A stretch of DNA of 64,000 bases from Dyella solisilvae. Its GTDB lineage: Bacteria; Pseudomonadota; Gammaproteobacteria; Xanthomonadales; Rhodanobacteraceae. Position numbers and translations under genes: made by a program. Shown here one piece after another: positions 34,860 to 43,239 of this stretch. The DNA lies in assembly GCF_003351225.1 (NCBI RefSeq), contig NZ_QQSY01000001.1, positions 934,124-998,123 of the forward strand, written 5' to 3'. Each line of letters opens with the position of its first letter. Position 1 is the first letter of the stretch. The notes beneath the pieces are model-generated. The model searched no databases, had not been told where the DNA came from, and saw only the letters and a program-made list of their open reading frames with translations.

Positions 34860-37454
34860 TCACGCCGCCTGCGAAGCCTCGATGAAGTCCTGCGCAAAGC
34901 GCTGCAGCACGCCGCCCGCCTCGTAGATCGATACTTCCTCGGCGGTATCCAGGCGACAGGTCACCGGCACTTCGACGCGATCACCGTTCTTGCGATGGAT
35001 GACCAGCGTGAGATCCGCACGCGGCGTACGCGCGCCGACCACGTCGAACGTCTCGGTGCCGTCGATGCCCAGCGTCTTGCGGTTCGTGCCGGACTTGAAC
35101 TCCAGCGGCAGCACGCCCATGCCGATCAGGTTGGTGCGATGGATGCGTTCGAAGCCTTCTGCCGCAATCGCCTCCACGCCCGCCAGGCGCACGCCCTTCG
35201 CGGCCCAGTCACGCGACGAGCCCTGGCCGTAGTCGGCGCCTGCGATGACGATCAACGGCTGCTTGCGATCCATGTAGGTCTCGATGGCTTCCCACATGCG
35301 CATGACCTTGCCCTCCGGCTCCACGCGCGCCAGCGAGCCCTTCTTCACGGCGCCGTCGACCACCGCCATTTCGTTGATGAGCGTGGGATTGGCGAAGGTG
35401 GCGCGCTGCGCGGTGAGGTGGTCGCCGCGGTGGGTCGCGTACGAATTGAAGTCTTCTTCCGGCAGGCCCATCTTGGCGAGGTATTCGCCCGCCGCGCTGT
35501 CGAGCAGGATCGCGTTCGACGGCGACAGGTGGTCGGTGGTGATGTTGTCGCCGAGCACGGCCAGCGGGCGCATGCCCTTGAGGGTGCGCTCGCCCGCAAG
35601 TGCGCCTTCCCAGTACGGCGGACGGCGGATATAGGTGCTCTGTGGGCGCCAGTCGTACAGCGGCGCGGCGCTCGTGCCGGTGTGACCGGTGCGCGCGAAC
35701 ATCGGCTCGTAAACCTTGCGGAACTGCTCGGGCTTCACACTGGAAGAGACGATCGCATCGATCTCCTCGTCGCTGGGCCAGATGTCCTTGAGCGTCACCG
35801 GCTGGCCGCTGGCGTCGACGCCCAGCACGTCCTTCTCGATATCGAAGCGAATCGTGCCGGCGATGGCATAGGCAACTACCAGCGGCGGCGAAGCCAGGAA
35901 GGCCTGCTTGGCGTACGGATGGATGCGACCGTCGAAGTTGCGGTTGCCCGACAGCACAGCGGTGGCATACAGGTCGCGTTCGATGATCTCCTGCTGGATC
36001 GCCGGATCGAGCGCGCCGGACATGCCGTTGCAGGTGGTGCAGGCGAACGCGACGATGCCGAAGCCGAGCTTCTCCAGATCCGGCAGCAGATTCGCTTCTT
36101 CCAGGTACAACTGCACCGCCTTGGAGCCGGGCGCGAGCGAGCTCTTCACCCACGGCTTGCGCGTGAGGCCGCGTGCATTGGCGTTGCGCGCCAGCAGGGC
36201 CGCCGCAATCACGTTGCGCGGATTGCTGGTGTTGGTGCAGCTGGTGATGGCGGCGATGATCACCGCGCCATCGGGCATCTGGCCCGGCTGCTCCGTCCAT
36301 TCGCCGGCAATGCCGCGCGCGGCGAGATCGGACGTCGGCAGACGCTTGTGCGGGTTGGACGGGCCAGCCATGTTGCGCACCACGGACGAAAGATCGAACG
36401 TCAGCGTGCGCTCGTACTGTGCAGCATCAAGGGTGTCGGCCCACAGCCCGGCGGCCTTGGCGTAGGTCTCCACCAGCTTGACTTGCTCGTCGCTGCGGCC
36501 GGTCAGGCGCAGGTAGTCGGTGGTCTGGCCATCGATGAAGAACATCGCGGCGGTGGCGCCGTATTCGGGCGCCATGTTGGAGATGGTCGCGCGGTCGCCC
36601 AGCGTCAGGCTGGCCGCGCCTTCGCCGCGGAACTCCAGGTACGCGCCGACCACCTTCTCCTTGCGCAGAAACTCGGTGAGCGCGAGCACGATGTCGGTGG
36701 CGGTGATGCCAGGCTGGCGCTTGCCGGTGAGCTCCACGCCAATGATGTCGGGCAGGCGCATCCACGACGCGCGGCCGAGCATCACATTCTCTGCTTCAAG
36801 GCCGCCCACGCCGATGGCGATGACGCCGAGCGCATCCACGTGCGGCGTGTGGCTGTCGGTGCCCACGCAGGTATCCGGGTAGGCGACGCCGTCCTGCACC
36901 TGGATCACCGGCGACATCTTCTCCAGGTTGATCTGGTGCATGATGCCGTTGCCCGGCGGGATCACGTCGACGTTCTCGAACGCCTTCTTGGTCCAGTTGA
37001 TGAAGTGGAAACGGTCTTCGTTGCGGCGATCCTCGATGGCGCGGTTCTTCGCGAACGCATTCGGATCAAAACCGCCGCACTCCACCGCCAGCGAGTGGTC
37101 GACGATCAGCTGCACCGGCACCACCGGATTCACCTTGGCCGGGTCACCGCCACGCTCCGCGATCGCGTCGCGCAGGCCGGCGAGGTCCACCAGCGCCGTC
37201 TGGCCGAGGATGTCATGGCATACCACGCGCGCGGGGAACCACGGGAAATCGCGCTCGCGCTTGCGCTCGATGATCTGCTTCAGCGACTCGGTGAGGATCG
37301 CCGGATCACAGCGGCGCACCAGGTTCTCGGCGAGCACGCGCGAGGTGTACGGCAGCGCGTCATAGGCGCCCGGCTGGATCGCATCCACGGCGGCGCGCGC
37401 GTCGAAATAGTCCAGCGACGTGCCGGGAAGGGATTGGCGGTAGGCGTTATTCAT
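34860..37454 (-). CDS. acnD: AcnD: Fe-S-dependent 2-methylcitrate dehydratase
   Basis: An 864-residue aconitase-family protein, matching AcnD (about 865) in length and alignment. The [4Fe-4S] ligands are seen in TSCTNTSNPRNVIAA and FACTTCNGMSGALDP. It dehydrates 2-methylcitrate to trans-2-methylaconitate, which PrpF isomerises. The ATG at 37454 gives MNNAYRQSLPGTSLDYFD. The usual partners prpB and prpC do not precede it; the next gene upstream runs the other way from 38112. Confidence 0.93.
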   Translation of the reverse strand: MNNAYRQSLPGTSLDYFDARAAVDAIQPGAYDALPYTSRVLAENLVRRCDPAILTESLKQIIERKRERDFPWFPARVVCHDILGQTALVDLAGLRDAIAERGGDPAKVNPVVPVQLIVDHSLAVECGGFDPNAFAKNRAIEDRRNEDRFHFINWTKKAFENVDVIPPGNGIMHQINLEKMSPVIQVQDGVAYPDTCVGTDSHTPHVDALGVIAIGVGGLEAENVMLGRASWMRLPDIIGVELTGKRQPGITATDIVLALTEFLRKEKVVGAYLEFRGEGAASLTLGDRATISNMAPEYGATAAMFFIDGQTTDYLRLTGRSDEQVKLVETYAKAAGLWADTLDAAQYERTLTFDLSSVVRNMAGPSNPHKRLPTSDLAARGIAGEWTEQPGQMPDGAVIIAAITSCTNTSNPRNVIAAALLARNANARGLTRKPWVKSSLAPGSKAVQLYLEEANLLPDLEKLGFGIVAFACTTCNGMSGALDPAIQQEIIERDLYATAVLSGNRNFDGRIHPYAKQAFLASPPLVVAYAIAGTIRFDIEKDVLGVDASGQPVTLKDIWPSDEEIDAIVSSSVKPEQFRKVYEPMFARTGHTGTSAAPLYDWRPQSTYIRRPPYWEGALAGERTLKGMRPLAVLGDNITTDHLSPSNAILLDSAAGEYLAKMGLPEEDFNSYATHRGDHLTAQRATFANPTLINEMAVVDGAVKKGSLARVEPEGKVMRMWEAIETYMDRKQPLIVIAGADYGQGSSRDWAAKGVRLAGVEAIAAEGFERIHRTNLIGMGVLPLEFKSGTNRKTLGIDGTETFDVVGARTPRADLTLVIHRKNGDRVEVPVTCRLDTAEEVSIYEAGGVLQRFAQDFIEASQAA

Positions 37455-38053
37455 GATGTGGAGAACCCTAGCTGTGACGTTCGGCGGACCGCAGGTCGAC
37501 ACGCGGCGCGCGCCCGCCGGCTGCGCTTGCCGTTGCTCGATCGGTGTGTGCCGCTCGCCTCGTGGACCGATGCCGCGCACGCCCGGGCGGATGGAAATGC
37601 CGCCCGCAGGACCCCCGACCAGCAGGGCGATCCCCGTGCATCGGCGATGAAGGCGAAAATTTCACCCATGACGAAGACACGACGGACAACTCGCACCTTC
37701 AATCGCAAATTGTAACGCACTCACCTATACCCGACCCAACCGAGGCGAGCCTTCTCACGGCTCGACCACACGACTTTGGTCGCGCGATCTCAGGCGCCAC
37801 GAGCGATCCGCATGGATGTACCCGCGCGGTTTGGACCTGGGCAGCGCCCGCCGCGTCATCGCCGCAGCGACGTCTCGACGGCAGGTGATCTGGTGTGGAG
37901 CGACTCCCGTTTTGCTCACGCCACCGATCCCATCGCTTCGCCCCGGCCCGATCCCCAACGCGCCCCTGTGGCTCGGATGCAGGCGTCGTGCCGGGTGGAA
38001 CGATATCGCGGAGGACAGTTATCGCCCCCCTCTCATCGGGTGGTCCATGGCGT
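37455..38053. other. Long non-coding gap between acnD and the DUF4442 gene
   Basis: About 600 bp without a supported gene. On the minus strand a TACAAT box (37714-37709) could be the acnD -10, with a leader of roughly 250 bases. A frame in that leader whose stop overlaps the acnD ATG codes a 72-residue Arg/Ala/Ser-rich product without a Shine-Dalgarno; I treat it as non-coding. Confidence 0.45.
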
Positions 38054-38073
38054 AACATACGCATCCGTATGTT
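38054..38073. promoter_or_regulatory. Perfect palindrome upstream of the DUF4442 gene (TetR-type operator?)
   Basis: AACATACG (38054-38061), CATC, CGTATGTT (38066-38073): 8-base perfect inverted repeat with a 4-base spacer. It lies 38 bp before the ATG at 38112, next to a TATCTT that could be a -10 box. Size and AT-rich arms fit a TetR-family operator; no regulator gene is adjacent. Confidence 0.55.
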
Positions 38074-38111
38074 TGAGGTATCTTAGCGCCCCCTCCCCAA
38101 ATCCACCCGAT

Positions 38112-38600
38112 ATGCGAGCTTCAACCTTCCGCCGCCTGATGAATCTGTGGCCACCCTTCCTGTTCAACAGCATTCACGTGCAATACGTGTCCGAGGACTG
38201 GTCCGAACTGCGCGTCGCGCTGCGCCTGCGGCTGTGGAACCGCAACTACGTGAAGACCCAATTCGGCGGCAACCTGTTCGCCATGACCGACCCGTTCTGG
38301 ATGCTGCTGGCCATGCACCAGCTCGGCAATGACTACTTTGTATGGGACAAGGCCGGCGCCATCGATTTCGTCGCGCCGGGGCGCGAGGACGTCTTCGCCC
38401 ATTTCAAGCTCGAGCCCGCCGTCGTCACCGAACTGCGTGCCGCCGCGGCCGGCGGCGACAAGGTGCTGCGCTGGTTCGATGTGGATGTCACCACCGCCAG
38501 CGGTGAAGTGGTGGCGCACGTGCGCAAGCAGCTGTATGTGCGGCTCAAGCCGAAGGCCCGCACCGAAGCCCCGCGCCGAAGCGAACCGGCCAGGGTCTGA
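38112..38600 (+). CDS. DUF4442 domain protein (hotdog thioesterase-like)
   Basis: A 162-residue protein. Sequence blocks LFNSIHVQYVSEDWSELRV, RLRLWNRNYVKTQFGGNLFA and TDPFWMLLAMHQLGNDYFVW are typical of DUF4442 proteins, which adopt a hotdog fold related to acyl-CoA thioesterases. A role in acyl-thioester or lipid handling is inferred from the fold. The ATG at 38112 gives a start matching homologues and lies just past the palindrome at 38054-38073, which suggests repression by a TetR-type protein. Confidence 0.83.
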   Translation: MRASTFRRLMNLWPPFLFNSIHVQYVSEDWSELRVALRLRLWNRNYVKTQFGGNLFAMTDPFWMLLAMHQLGNDYFVWDKAGAIDFVAPGREDVFAHFKLEPAVVTELRAAAAGGDKVLRWFDVDVTTASGEVVAHVRKQLYVRLKPKARTEAPRRSEPARV

Positions 38601-38714
38601 ACTTACACGGGCGCGGAGTGCGCCTGTCGATGCAGTAGCGCCTCCTCGCGGGAGACGTCGGCCGGCCCGCCGTCTCCCCTACAATGCCGCGTCTCCGTTC
38701 CCCGGCATTGCCCC

Positions 38715-39389
38715 ATGAAGCGCCTCCGCATCAAACGCTATCTCCTCACCGGCCTGCTCACGATCATCCCGCTGTGGGTGACCCTGGTGGTGTTCAAGTT
38801 TGTGCTTGGCATGCTCGCAGGTATCGGCGCGCCGCTGGTGTCGGCGCTGTTGGACTCGCTGTCCAAGGCATCGCCGCATGCCGAAGAAGCGCGCAAGAGC
38901 GCGGTGATCCTGTTCGTGCTGGCCCTGCTGCTCACACTGGCGGTGCTGTACGTGGTCGGCTGGCTGGCCAACCGCATGATCGGCAAGCGCCTGATCGACG
39001 GCTTCGACGCGCTGCTGGCGCGCATACCTCTGGTGCAGACCATCTATGGCGGCACCAAGAAGCTCATGGCGGTGCTGCAGCAGAAGCCTTCCGGCGTGCA
39101 GCGCGTGGTGCTGATCGACTTCCCGCGCAAGGGCATGAAGGTCGTGGGCTTCGTCACCCGTGTGATGACCGAGGAAGGCACCGGGCGCGAGATGGCCGCC
39201 GTCTACATTCCCACCACGCCCAATCCCACCGGCGGCTACCTCGAGGTGGTTCCGCTGGACGAGCTCACGCCCACCGACTGGACCATGGACCAGGCCATGG
39301 CTTTCATCATTTCCGGCGGCGCGGTCGCCCCTGATACCTTGCCGGCATCACCCGCCGCCCTGCGCGGGACCCAACAGGACGCTGAATAA
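38715..39389 (+). CDS. DUF502 family membrane protein
   Basis: A 224-residue protein with two transmembrane segments: LLTGLLTIIPLWVTLVVFKF and AVILFVLALLLTLAVLYVVG. The C-terminal domain contains LARIPLVQTIYGGTKKLMAV and AVYIPTTPNPTGGYLEVVP, both hallmarks of DUF502. Function is unknown. It is convergent with the multicopper oxidase gene, 39 bp away. Confidence 0.9.
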   Translation: MKRLRIKRYLLTGLLTIIPLWVTLVVFKFVLGMLAGIGAPLVSALLDSLSKASPHAEEARKSAVILFVLALLLTLAVLYVVGWLANRMIGKRLIDGFDALLARIPLVQTIYGGTKKLMAVLQQKPSGVQRVVLIDFPRKGMKVVGFVTRVMTEEGTGREMAAVYIPTTPNPTGGYLEVVPLDELTPTDWTMDQAMAFIISGGAVAPDTLPASPAALRGTQQDAE

Positions 39390-39428
39390 AGGCGCCGCAA
39401 TACGACGATTAACCTGCTGGAGCCGCGC

Positions 39429-41042
39429 TCAGGCAATCACCTCGAACGGCCGCATCATCTCGTTGGACGCATGCTCCAGCAGGTGGCAGTGCCACACATA
39501 GCGGCCGGTGTAGCCCTCGAAGCGGATGATGTAGCGCGTCACCATGCCCGGATACACTTGGGCGGTGTCTTTCCAACCTGCCTCGTGCGGCGGTGGCGGT
39601 TGCGCTGGGCCGGTGTAGCGCAGGGTCTTGGACGACAGATATTGGTCCACGTCGAACGGGCGCCGGTCCAGGATTTGGAATCGCACCAGATGCAGGTGGA
39701 TCGGATGAGTGTCCTCGGTGAGGTTCACCAGGCTCCAGACCTCGGTGCTGCCCAACTTTGGCTTCTCGCTGACCGGATCGTGCCAGTGCTTGCCATCCAG
39801 CAGCATCAGCATGGGCTCGCTGACACAGTTGGCGTACTCGTCGATGGTGAGCGTGCGCGTGACGCTGGCTGTCGATTCGACCATGCGTGGAAGTTCGCGC
39901 AGCACGACGGGCACACGACTGGGGTCCTCTTCCCGGCCCGGCGCCACCGAGAAGCGCATGAGCGGTAGCGCGTCGTTCATCAGCTCGATATCCGTGCCGC
40001 CCATTCCGCCAAAGTCCATCACCAGGTCGGCACGCTCGCCCGGGGCCAGGAACAGGCTGGTCTGCGTCACCGGCGCCGCCAGCAGGCCCTGGTCGCTGCC
40101 GATCTGCTGGAATGGCCGCTGGCCGCGCAGGCTCAAGCGAAAGAAGCGGCCGTTGGCGGCATTGAGCACGCGAAATCGGTAACGGCGGGCACGCACGTCG
40201 AGCCTCGGCAACAGGGCGCCGTTCACCAGCATCGCGTCGCCAAACACTTCCGGCACCCATGGCGCGTCGCTCACGCCGGACACCGGGTAATACAGCTGAC
40301 CATCCTCGGTGAGCAGGCGATCGCTCAACACCAGCGGCAATTCGTGTTCGCCATCGGGCAGGGCCAGCGACAGCTCGTGCTCGTCGCGCACCAGGTACAG
40401 GCCGTACAGGCCGGCATACAGGTTCAGGCGCTCGATGCCCATGGTGTGATCGTGGTACCACAGCGTCGCCGCGTCCTGACGATTGGGAAACGTCTGTCGA
40501 CGCGACTGTCCGGGAACAAACCAATCGGTGGGATAGCCATCGTCGGCGGAAGGCACCCGCGCGCCGTGCACGTGCACCACTGCGCGCACCTCTGGGGTTC
40601 CGGGTTCGGCGCCGCAGATGTGGTGGTCGATCGGCAGGAAATGCCGCGCCGGCAGCCCGTTGCTCCATTCGATACGCAATGTCTCGCCGCTGCGCGCCTC
40701 GATGGTGGGTCCAGGCATGCTGCCCTGATAGGTCCACAGACGCGTCGGTGGAAGATCCCGATGCAGGCGCTGCTCGCTTTCACGCATGACCACGCGCAGG
40801 CTGGCGCCGTGCGTCGCGCGCAGCACCGGCGGCGCCGGCAGCGGATCCACGAAGGGCGTCAGACGGTTCGGATCGAGCAGTCGCGGCACGCTGGTCTGGT
40901 CAGCCACCGGATGCTTGCACAGGCTGCTGCCACCTTGCGCATGGGCCGGCATCGGCATGGCCATGCCGAACGCACGCAACGTGGGCCATGCTCCTGCGGT
41001 GTAAGCAAGGCCGCGAAGGAATCGACGACGGGAGGGATGCAA
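39429..41042 (-). CDS. Tat-exported CotA-like multicopper oxidase
   Basis: A 537-residue multicopper oxidase. The Tat signal is SRRRFLRGLAYTAG at the N-terminus. Copper motifs in order: HVHGARVPSADDG, LWYHDHTMGIERLN, HPIHLHLVRFQ, and the HCHLLEHASNEMM block with a likely axial Met. The arrangement and the DRRPFDVDQYL segment are closest to CotA laccase / bilirubin oxidase rather than CueO; there is no Met-rich insert. It oxidises phenols or metal ions with O2 in the periplasm. The start is a TTG (41040-41042) with GGAGGT 8 bases upstream. Confidence 0.9.
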   Translation of the reverse strand: MHPSRRRFLRGLAYTAGAWPTLRAFGMAMPMPAHAQGGSSLCKHPVADQTSVPRLLDPNRLTPFVDPLPAPPVLRATHGASLRVVMRESEQRLHRDLPPTRLWTYQGSMPGPTIEARSGETLRIEWSNGLPARHFLPIDHHICGAEPGTPEVRAVVHVHGARVPSADDGYPTDWFVPGQSRRQTFPNRQDAATLWYHDHTMGIERLNLYAGLYGLYLVRDEHELSLALPDGEHELPLVLSDRLLTEDGQLYYPVSGVSDAPWVPEVFGDAMLVNGALLPRLDVRARRYRFRVLNAANGRFFRLSLRGQRPFQQIGSDQGLLAAPVTQTSLFLAPGERADLVMDFGGMGGTDIELMNDALPLMRFSVAPGREEDPSRVPVVLRELPRMVESTASVTRTLTIDEYANCVSEPMLMLLDGKHWHDPVSEKPKLGSTEVWSLVNLTEDTHPIHLHLVRFQILDRRPFDVDQYLSSKTLRYTGPAQPPPPHEAGWKDTAQVYPGMVTRYIIRFEGYTGRYVWHCHLLEHASNEMMRPFEVIA

Positions 41043-41075
41043 GATCCACGACCTCCGTGCGCATCGGAAAGGAAA

Positions 41076-41100
41076 CGCCCCGGGCTGACGGCCCGGGGCG
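41076..41100 (-). terminator. Intrinsic terminator after the phosphoesterase gene
   Basis: CGCCCCGGGC (41076-41085), loop TGACG, GCCCGGGGCG (41091-41100); on the minus strand the stem is followed by TTTCCTTTCC. It lies 20 bp after the stop at 41121 and before the multicopper oxidase gene. Confidence 0.75.
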
Positions 41101-41120
41101 CACTAAACGAGCCTAGCAGC

Positions 41121-42809
41121 TCAACCGTGCGGCGAATGCGGCTCGCTGGCCCACGGACCCTTCGGCTTTTCCACCGGCTGCCCGGTCTGCTCGTCGAGCA
41201 CCAGGTTGCGATGGCCCGGGTTCGGCTGCGAGAAGTCGAACATGTGCTCCAGCGAACCGGCCACGACGTCGAAAGAACCGCCGCCGATGCGCTCGCCGCG
41301 CAGCCAGTTATCCTCGATGAAGCGCGTAACCGAAGACTGGTCGGTCTGCGTGTGATCGACATGGTTGCTGCGCGCCCACGGCGAGATCACCAGCAGCGGC
41401 AGTCGTGGGCCGTAGCCACAACGCCCCTGCACCGGCTTGCCGTTGCTGTTGGGGCCGGGCAGCGTGGCGGGCGCGTTGCACTTGCCTGCGCCATCCAGCG
41501 CATCCTGCGACGAGGCCGACGCATTGACGCGCGGCGCGGCCTGATGGTCGTACCAGCCGTCGGAGTCGTCATAGGCGATCACCACCGCGGTGTCGCGCCA
41601 ATCCGGCTGTTGCTGCAGGAAATTGATCACGTGGACGATGAACTGCTGCTCGTCCAGCGGATCGGAGTAACCGGCATGACCATCCTGGTAACCCGGCGCC
41701 TTGAGGAAGCTCACTGCCGGGAAGTTGCCGGCGCTCACCGCTGCGTAGAAGTCGTTGATGTCGTACTGGTGGTTCGCCGCATCGCCCTGGTGGCCGATCA
41801 TCGCCACCGACGTGGGACGCACATGCGTCGGGTTGGCGGTCGAGGGGTAGTACTGGAACGGCTGGTGGTGCGGAATGTAGTCGGCCTTGGTGGTCTGCGT
41901 GACGGTCGACAAGGTGCTGCGCTTGCAGTTGGTGGTGCCGTTAGAGTTCACCGTCGTCAGGTCGAAGCCACCTTCGAAGAAGCCCCAGGTGACGCCGGCA
42001 TTGTTCAGCAGGTCGCCCACGTTGCGGCCACCCATCTGCACCTGGTTGCCGGTCGGGGACGAGCACACGTCGCCGATCGGGTCGGCATCGCTGAACAGGG
42101 TCAGTCCGCCCTGCCCGTCGGCCACTTCGTTGGCGGTGCCGTTGAGGGTTTGGATGACACCATTGGTCTGGCCGGAGACCAAGTTGAGCGCGCCCGGCGT
42201 GGACGGACCGAAGGTGGTGTTGTAGCTGTTGTCGCTCATGGCGTACCACTGCGCGTAGTTCCACAGCGCAGTGACGGTGTTGCCGTCGTAGTAGCCCATC
42301 ACTTGGCCGGCGCCATCCTCACTGGCCGGCGCGCCCGGCAGCGTTTCGCCCGTACCGGTGAACTTGGGGAACAGGTCCATGGCGCCGCCATCGAATGCCT
42401 GCTGTTCCGGGCCGTAATCGTGGTCCTGGTCAGCGGTCGCGGCCTGCGTGCGGTCGAGGCGGAACGGATTGATCGCGCCGGTACCGTTGCCGCTGTTGTT
42501 CTTGTTCGGGTTGTTGGTCTGCAGCGCGACGCTCAGACCGTTGACCTTCGGCGTGAATGGACGAGCCTGGAAGCTCGGCTCACCCGGCAGGTTGGCTGCG
42601 TTCGGATAGGTGCCGAAGTAATGATCGAACGACACGTTCTCCTGGAAGATCACCACCAGGTGCTTGATCGGCGTCGCCGTACGGCTGTCCCTGTCGTGCC
42701 GACCGTGAGCATCCGGCGCGGCTTCAGCGTGAACAGGAATCTCGGCGAGGGAAATGGCGGAAAGACTCAGGATGCACGCAGCTATACAAACGGCAAGGTT
42801 CTGTCGCAT
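41121..42809 (-). CDS. Exported phosphoesterase (phospholipase C / acid phosphatase family)
   Basis: A 562-residue protein of the PF04185 phosphoesterase family (AcpA, PlcH relatives). A signal peptide covers residues 1-28. Motifs: VVIFQENVSFDHYFGTYPN (typical QENxSFDxYFG), AMSDNSYNTTFGPSTPG, HAGYSDPLDEQQFIV, AYDDSDGWYDH and GYGPRLPLLVISPWAR. It probably hydrolyses phosphate mono- or diesters in the periplasm or outside; the exact substrate is not readable. It has its own terminator and probably its own promoter. Confidence 0.88.
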   Translation of the reverse strand: MRQNLAVCIAACILSLSAISLAEIPVHAEAAPDAHGRHDRDSRTATPIKHLVVIFQENVSFDHYFGTYPNAANLPGEPSFQARPFTPKVNGLSVALQTNNPNKNNSGNGTGAINPFRLDRTQAATADQDHDYGPEQQAFDGGAMDLFPKFTGTGETLPGAPASEDGAGQVMGYYDGNTVTALWNYAQWYAMSDNSYNTTFGPSTPGALNLVSGQTNGVIQTLNGTANEVADGQGGLTLFSDADPIGDVCSSPTGNQVQMGGRNVGDLLNNAGVTWGFFEGGFDLTTVNSNGTTNCKRSTLSTVTQTTKADYIPHHQPFQYYPSTANPTHVRPTSVAMIGHQGDAANHQYDINDFYAAVSAGNFPAVSFLKAPGYQDGHAGYSDPLDEQQFIVHVINFLQQQPDWRDTAVVIAYDDSDGWYDHQAAPRVNASASSQDALDGAGKCNAPATLPGPNSNGKPVQGRCGYGPRLPLLVISPWARSNHVDHTQTDQSSVTRFIEDNWLRGERIGGGSFDVVAGSLEHMFDFSQPNPGHRNLVLDEQTGQPVEKPKGPWASEPHSPHG

Positions 42810-43104
42810 GGAAGGCTCCCTAGGTCGCGGGTGATGCGCTTCCCCTCAAGCGCGGAAAACCCGGACGATAGGCCTGCAAGGTGACAGGCGAATAACAGGC
42901 CACTCCGCATTTTCCTGCGGAGGCCGCCTCGCACGGGCTCACCGCAACAGACCCGCCAGAGCCGTTCCCTCAGCGGACTGGCCGCCCTGCCGATGGCCGC
43001 CAACGACCTGCGCTGGAAGATCGTGCTGGCCTGGCGCCGCAGCGCCTCCTGTCGCCCGCCGCCCAAGCCTGGCTGGCCCTGGTTGCCGGCGAGGCCCCTG
43101 ACCT
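42810..43104. other. Non-coding gap before the M13 peptidase gene
   Basis: No intact gene. Plus-strand frames at 42972-43108 give fragments reading like the end of a LysR-type regulator (RLLSPAAQAWLALVAG and GLAALPMAANDLR in different frames). This is discussed as a possible remnant. A small hairpin CTCCGCA (42903-42909) / TGCGGAG (42916-42922) is present. Confidence 0.35.
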
Positions 43105-43141
43105 TTGACACTGTTTGACACGTGACCCCGCGGCCTAGCCT
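43105..43141 (+). promoter_or_regulatory. Possible promoter of the M13 peptidase gene
   Basis: TTGACA occurs twice (43105-43110 and 43115-43120). TAGCCT (43136-43141) lies 15 bases after the second. The short spacer makes the -10 assignment weak. Confidence 0.3.
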
Positions 43142-43239
43142 GAAAGGTCACGATCACGATGACGATTCGAGGCGTTCAGCCCCGCGGTCTGCCATCACCC
43201 AACCGCCCATACGGGCTATGGAAACCCAGAGAGAACTCC

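Noticed and set aside
37451-37669. A 72-residue frame whose stop overlaps the acnD ATG (possible leader peptide)
   Set aside because: No Shine-Dalgarno and an Arg/Ala/Ser-rich product. The stop overlap is expected by chance often enough.
34779-37715. A 978-codon open frame antisense to acnD (plus strand)
   Set aside because: The composition is His/Arg/Ala-rich with no recognisable domain, while the minus strand encodes a complete AcnD with Fe-S ligands. Such frames are expected opposite high-GC genes.
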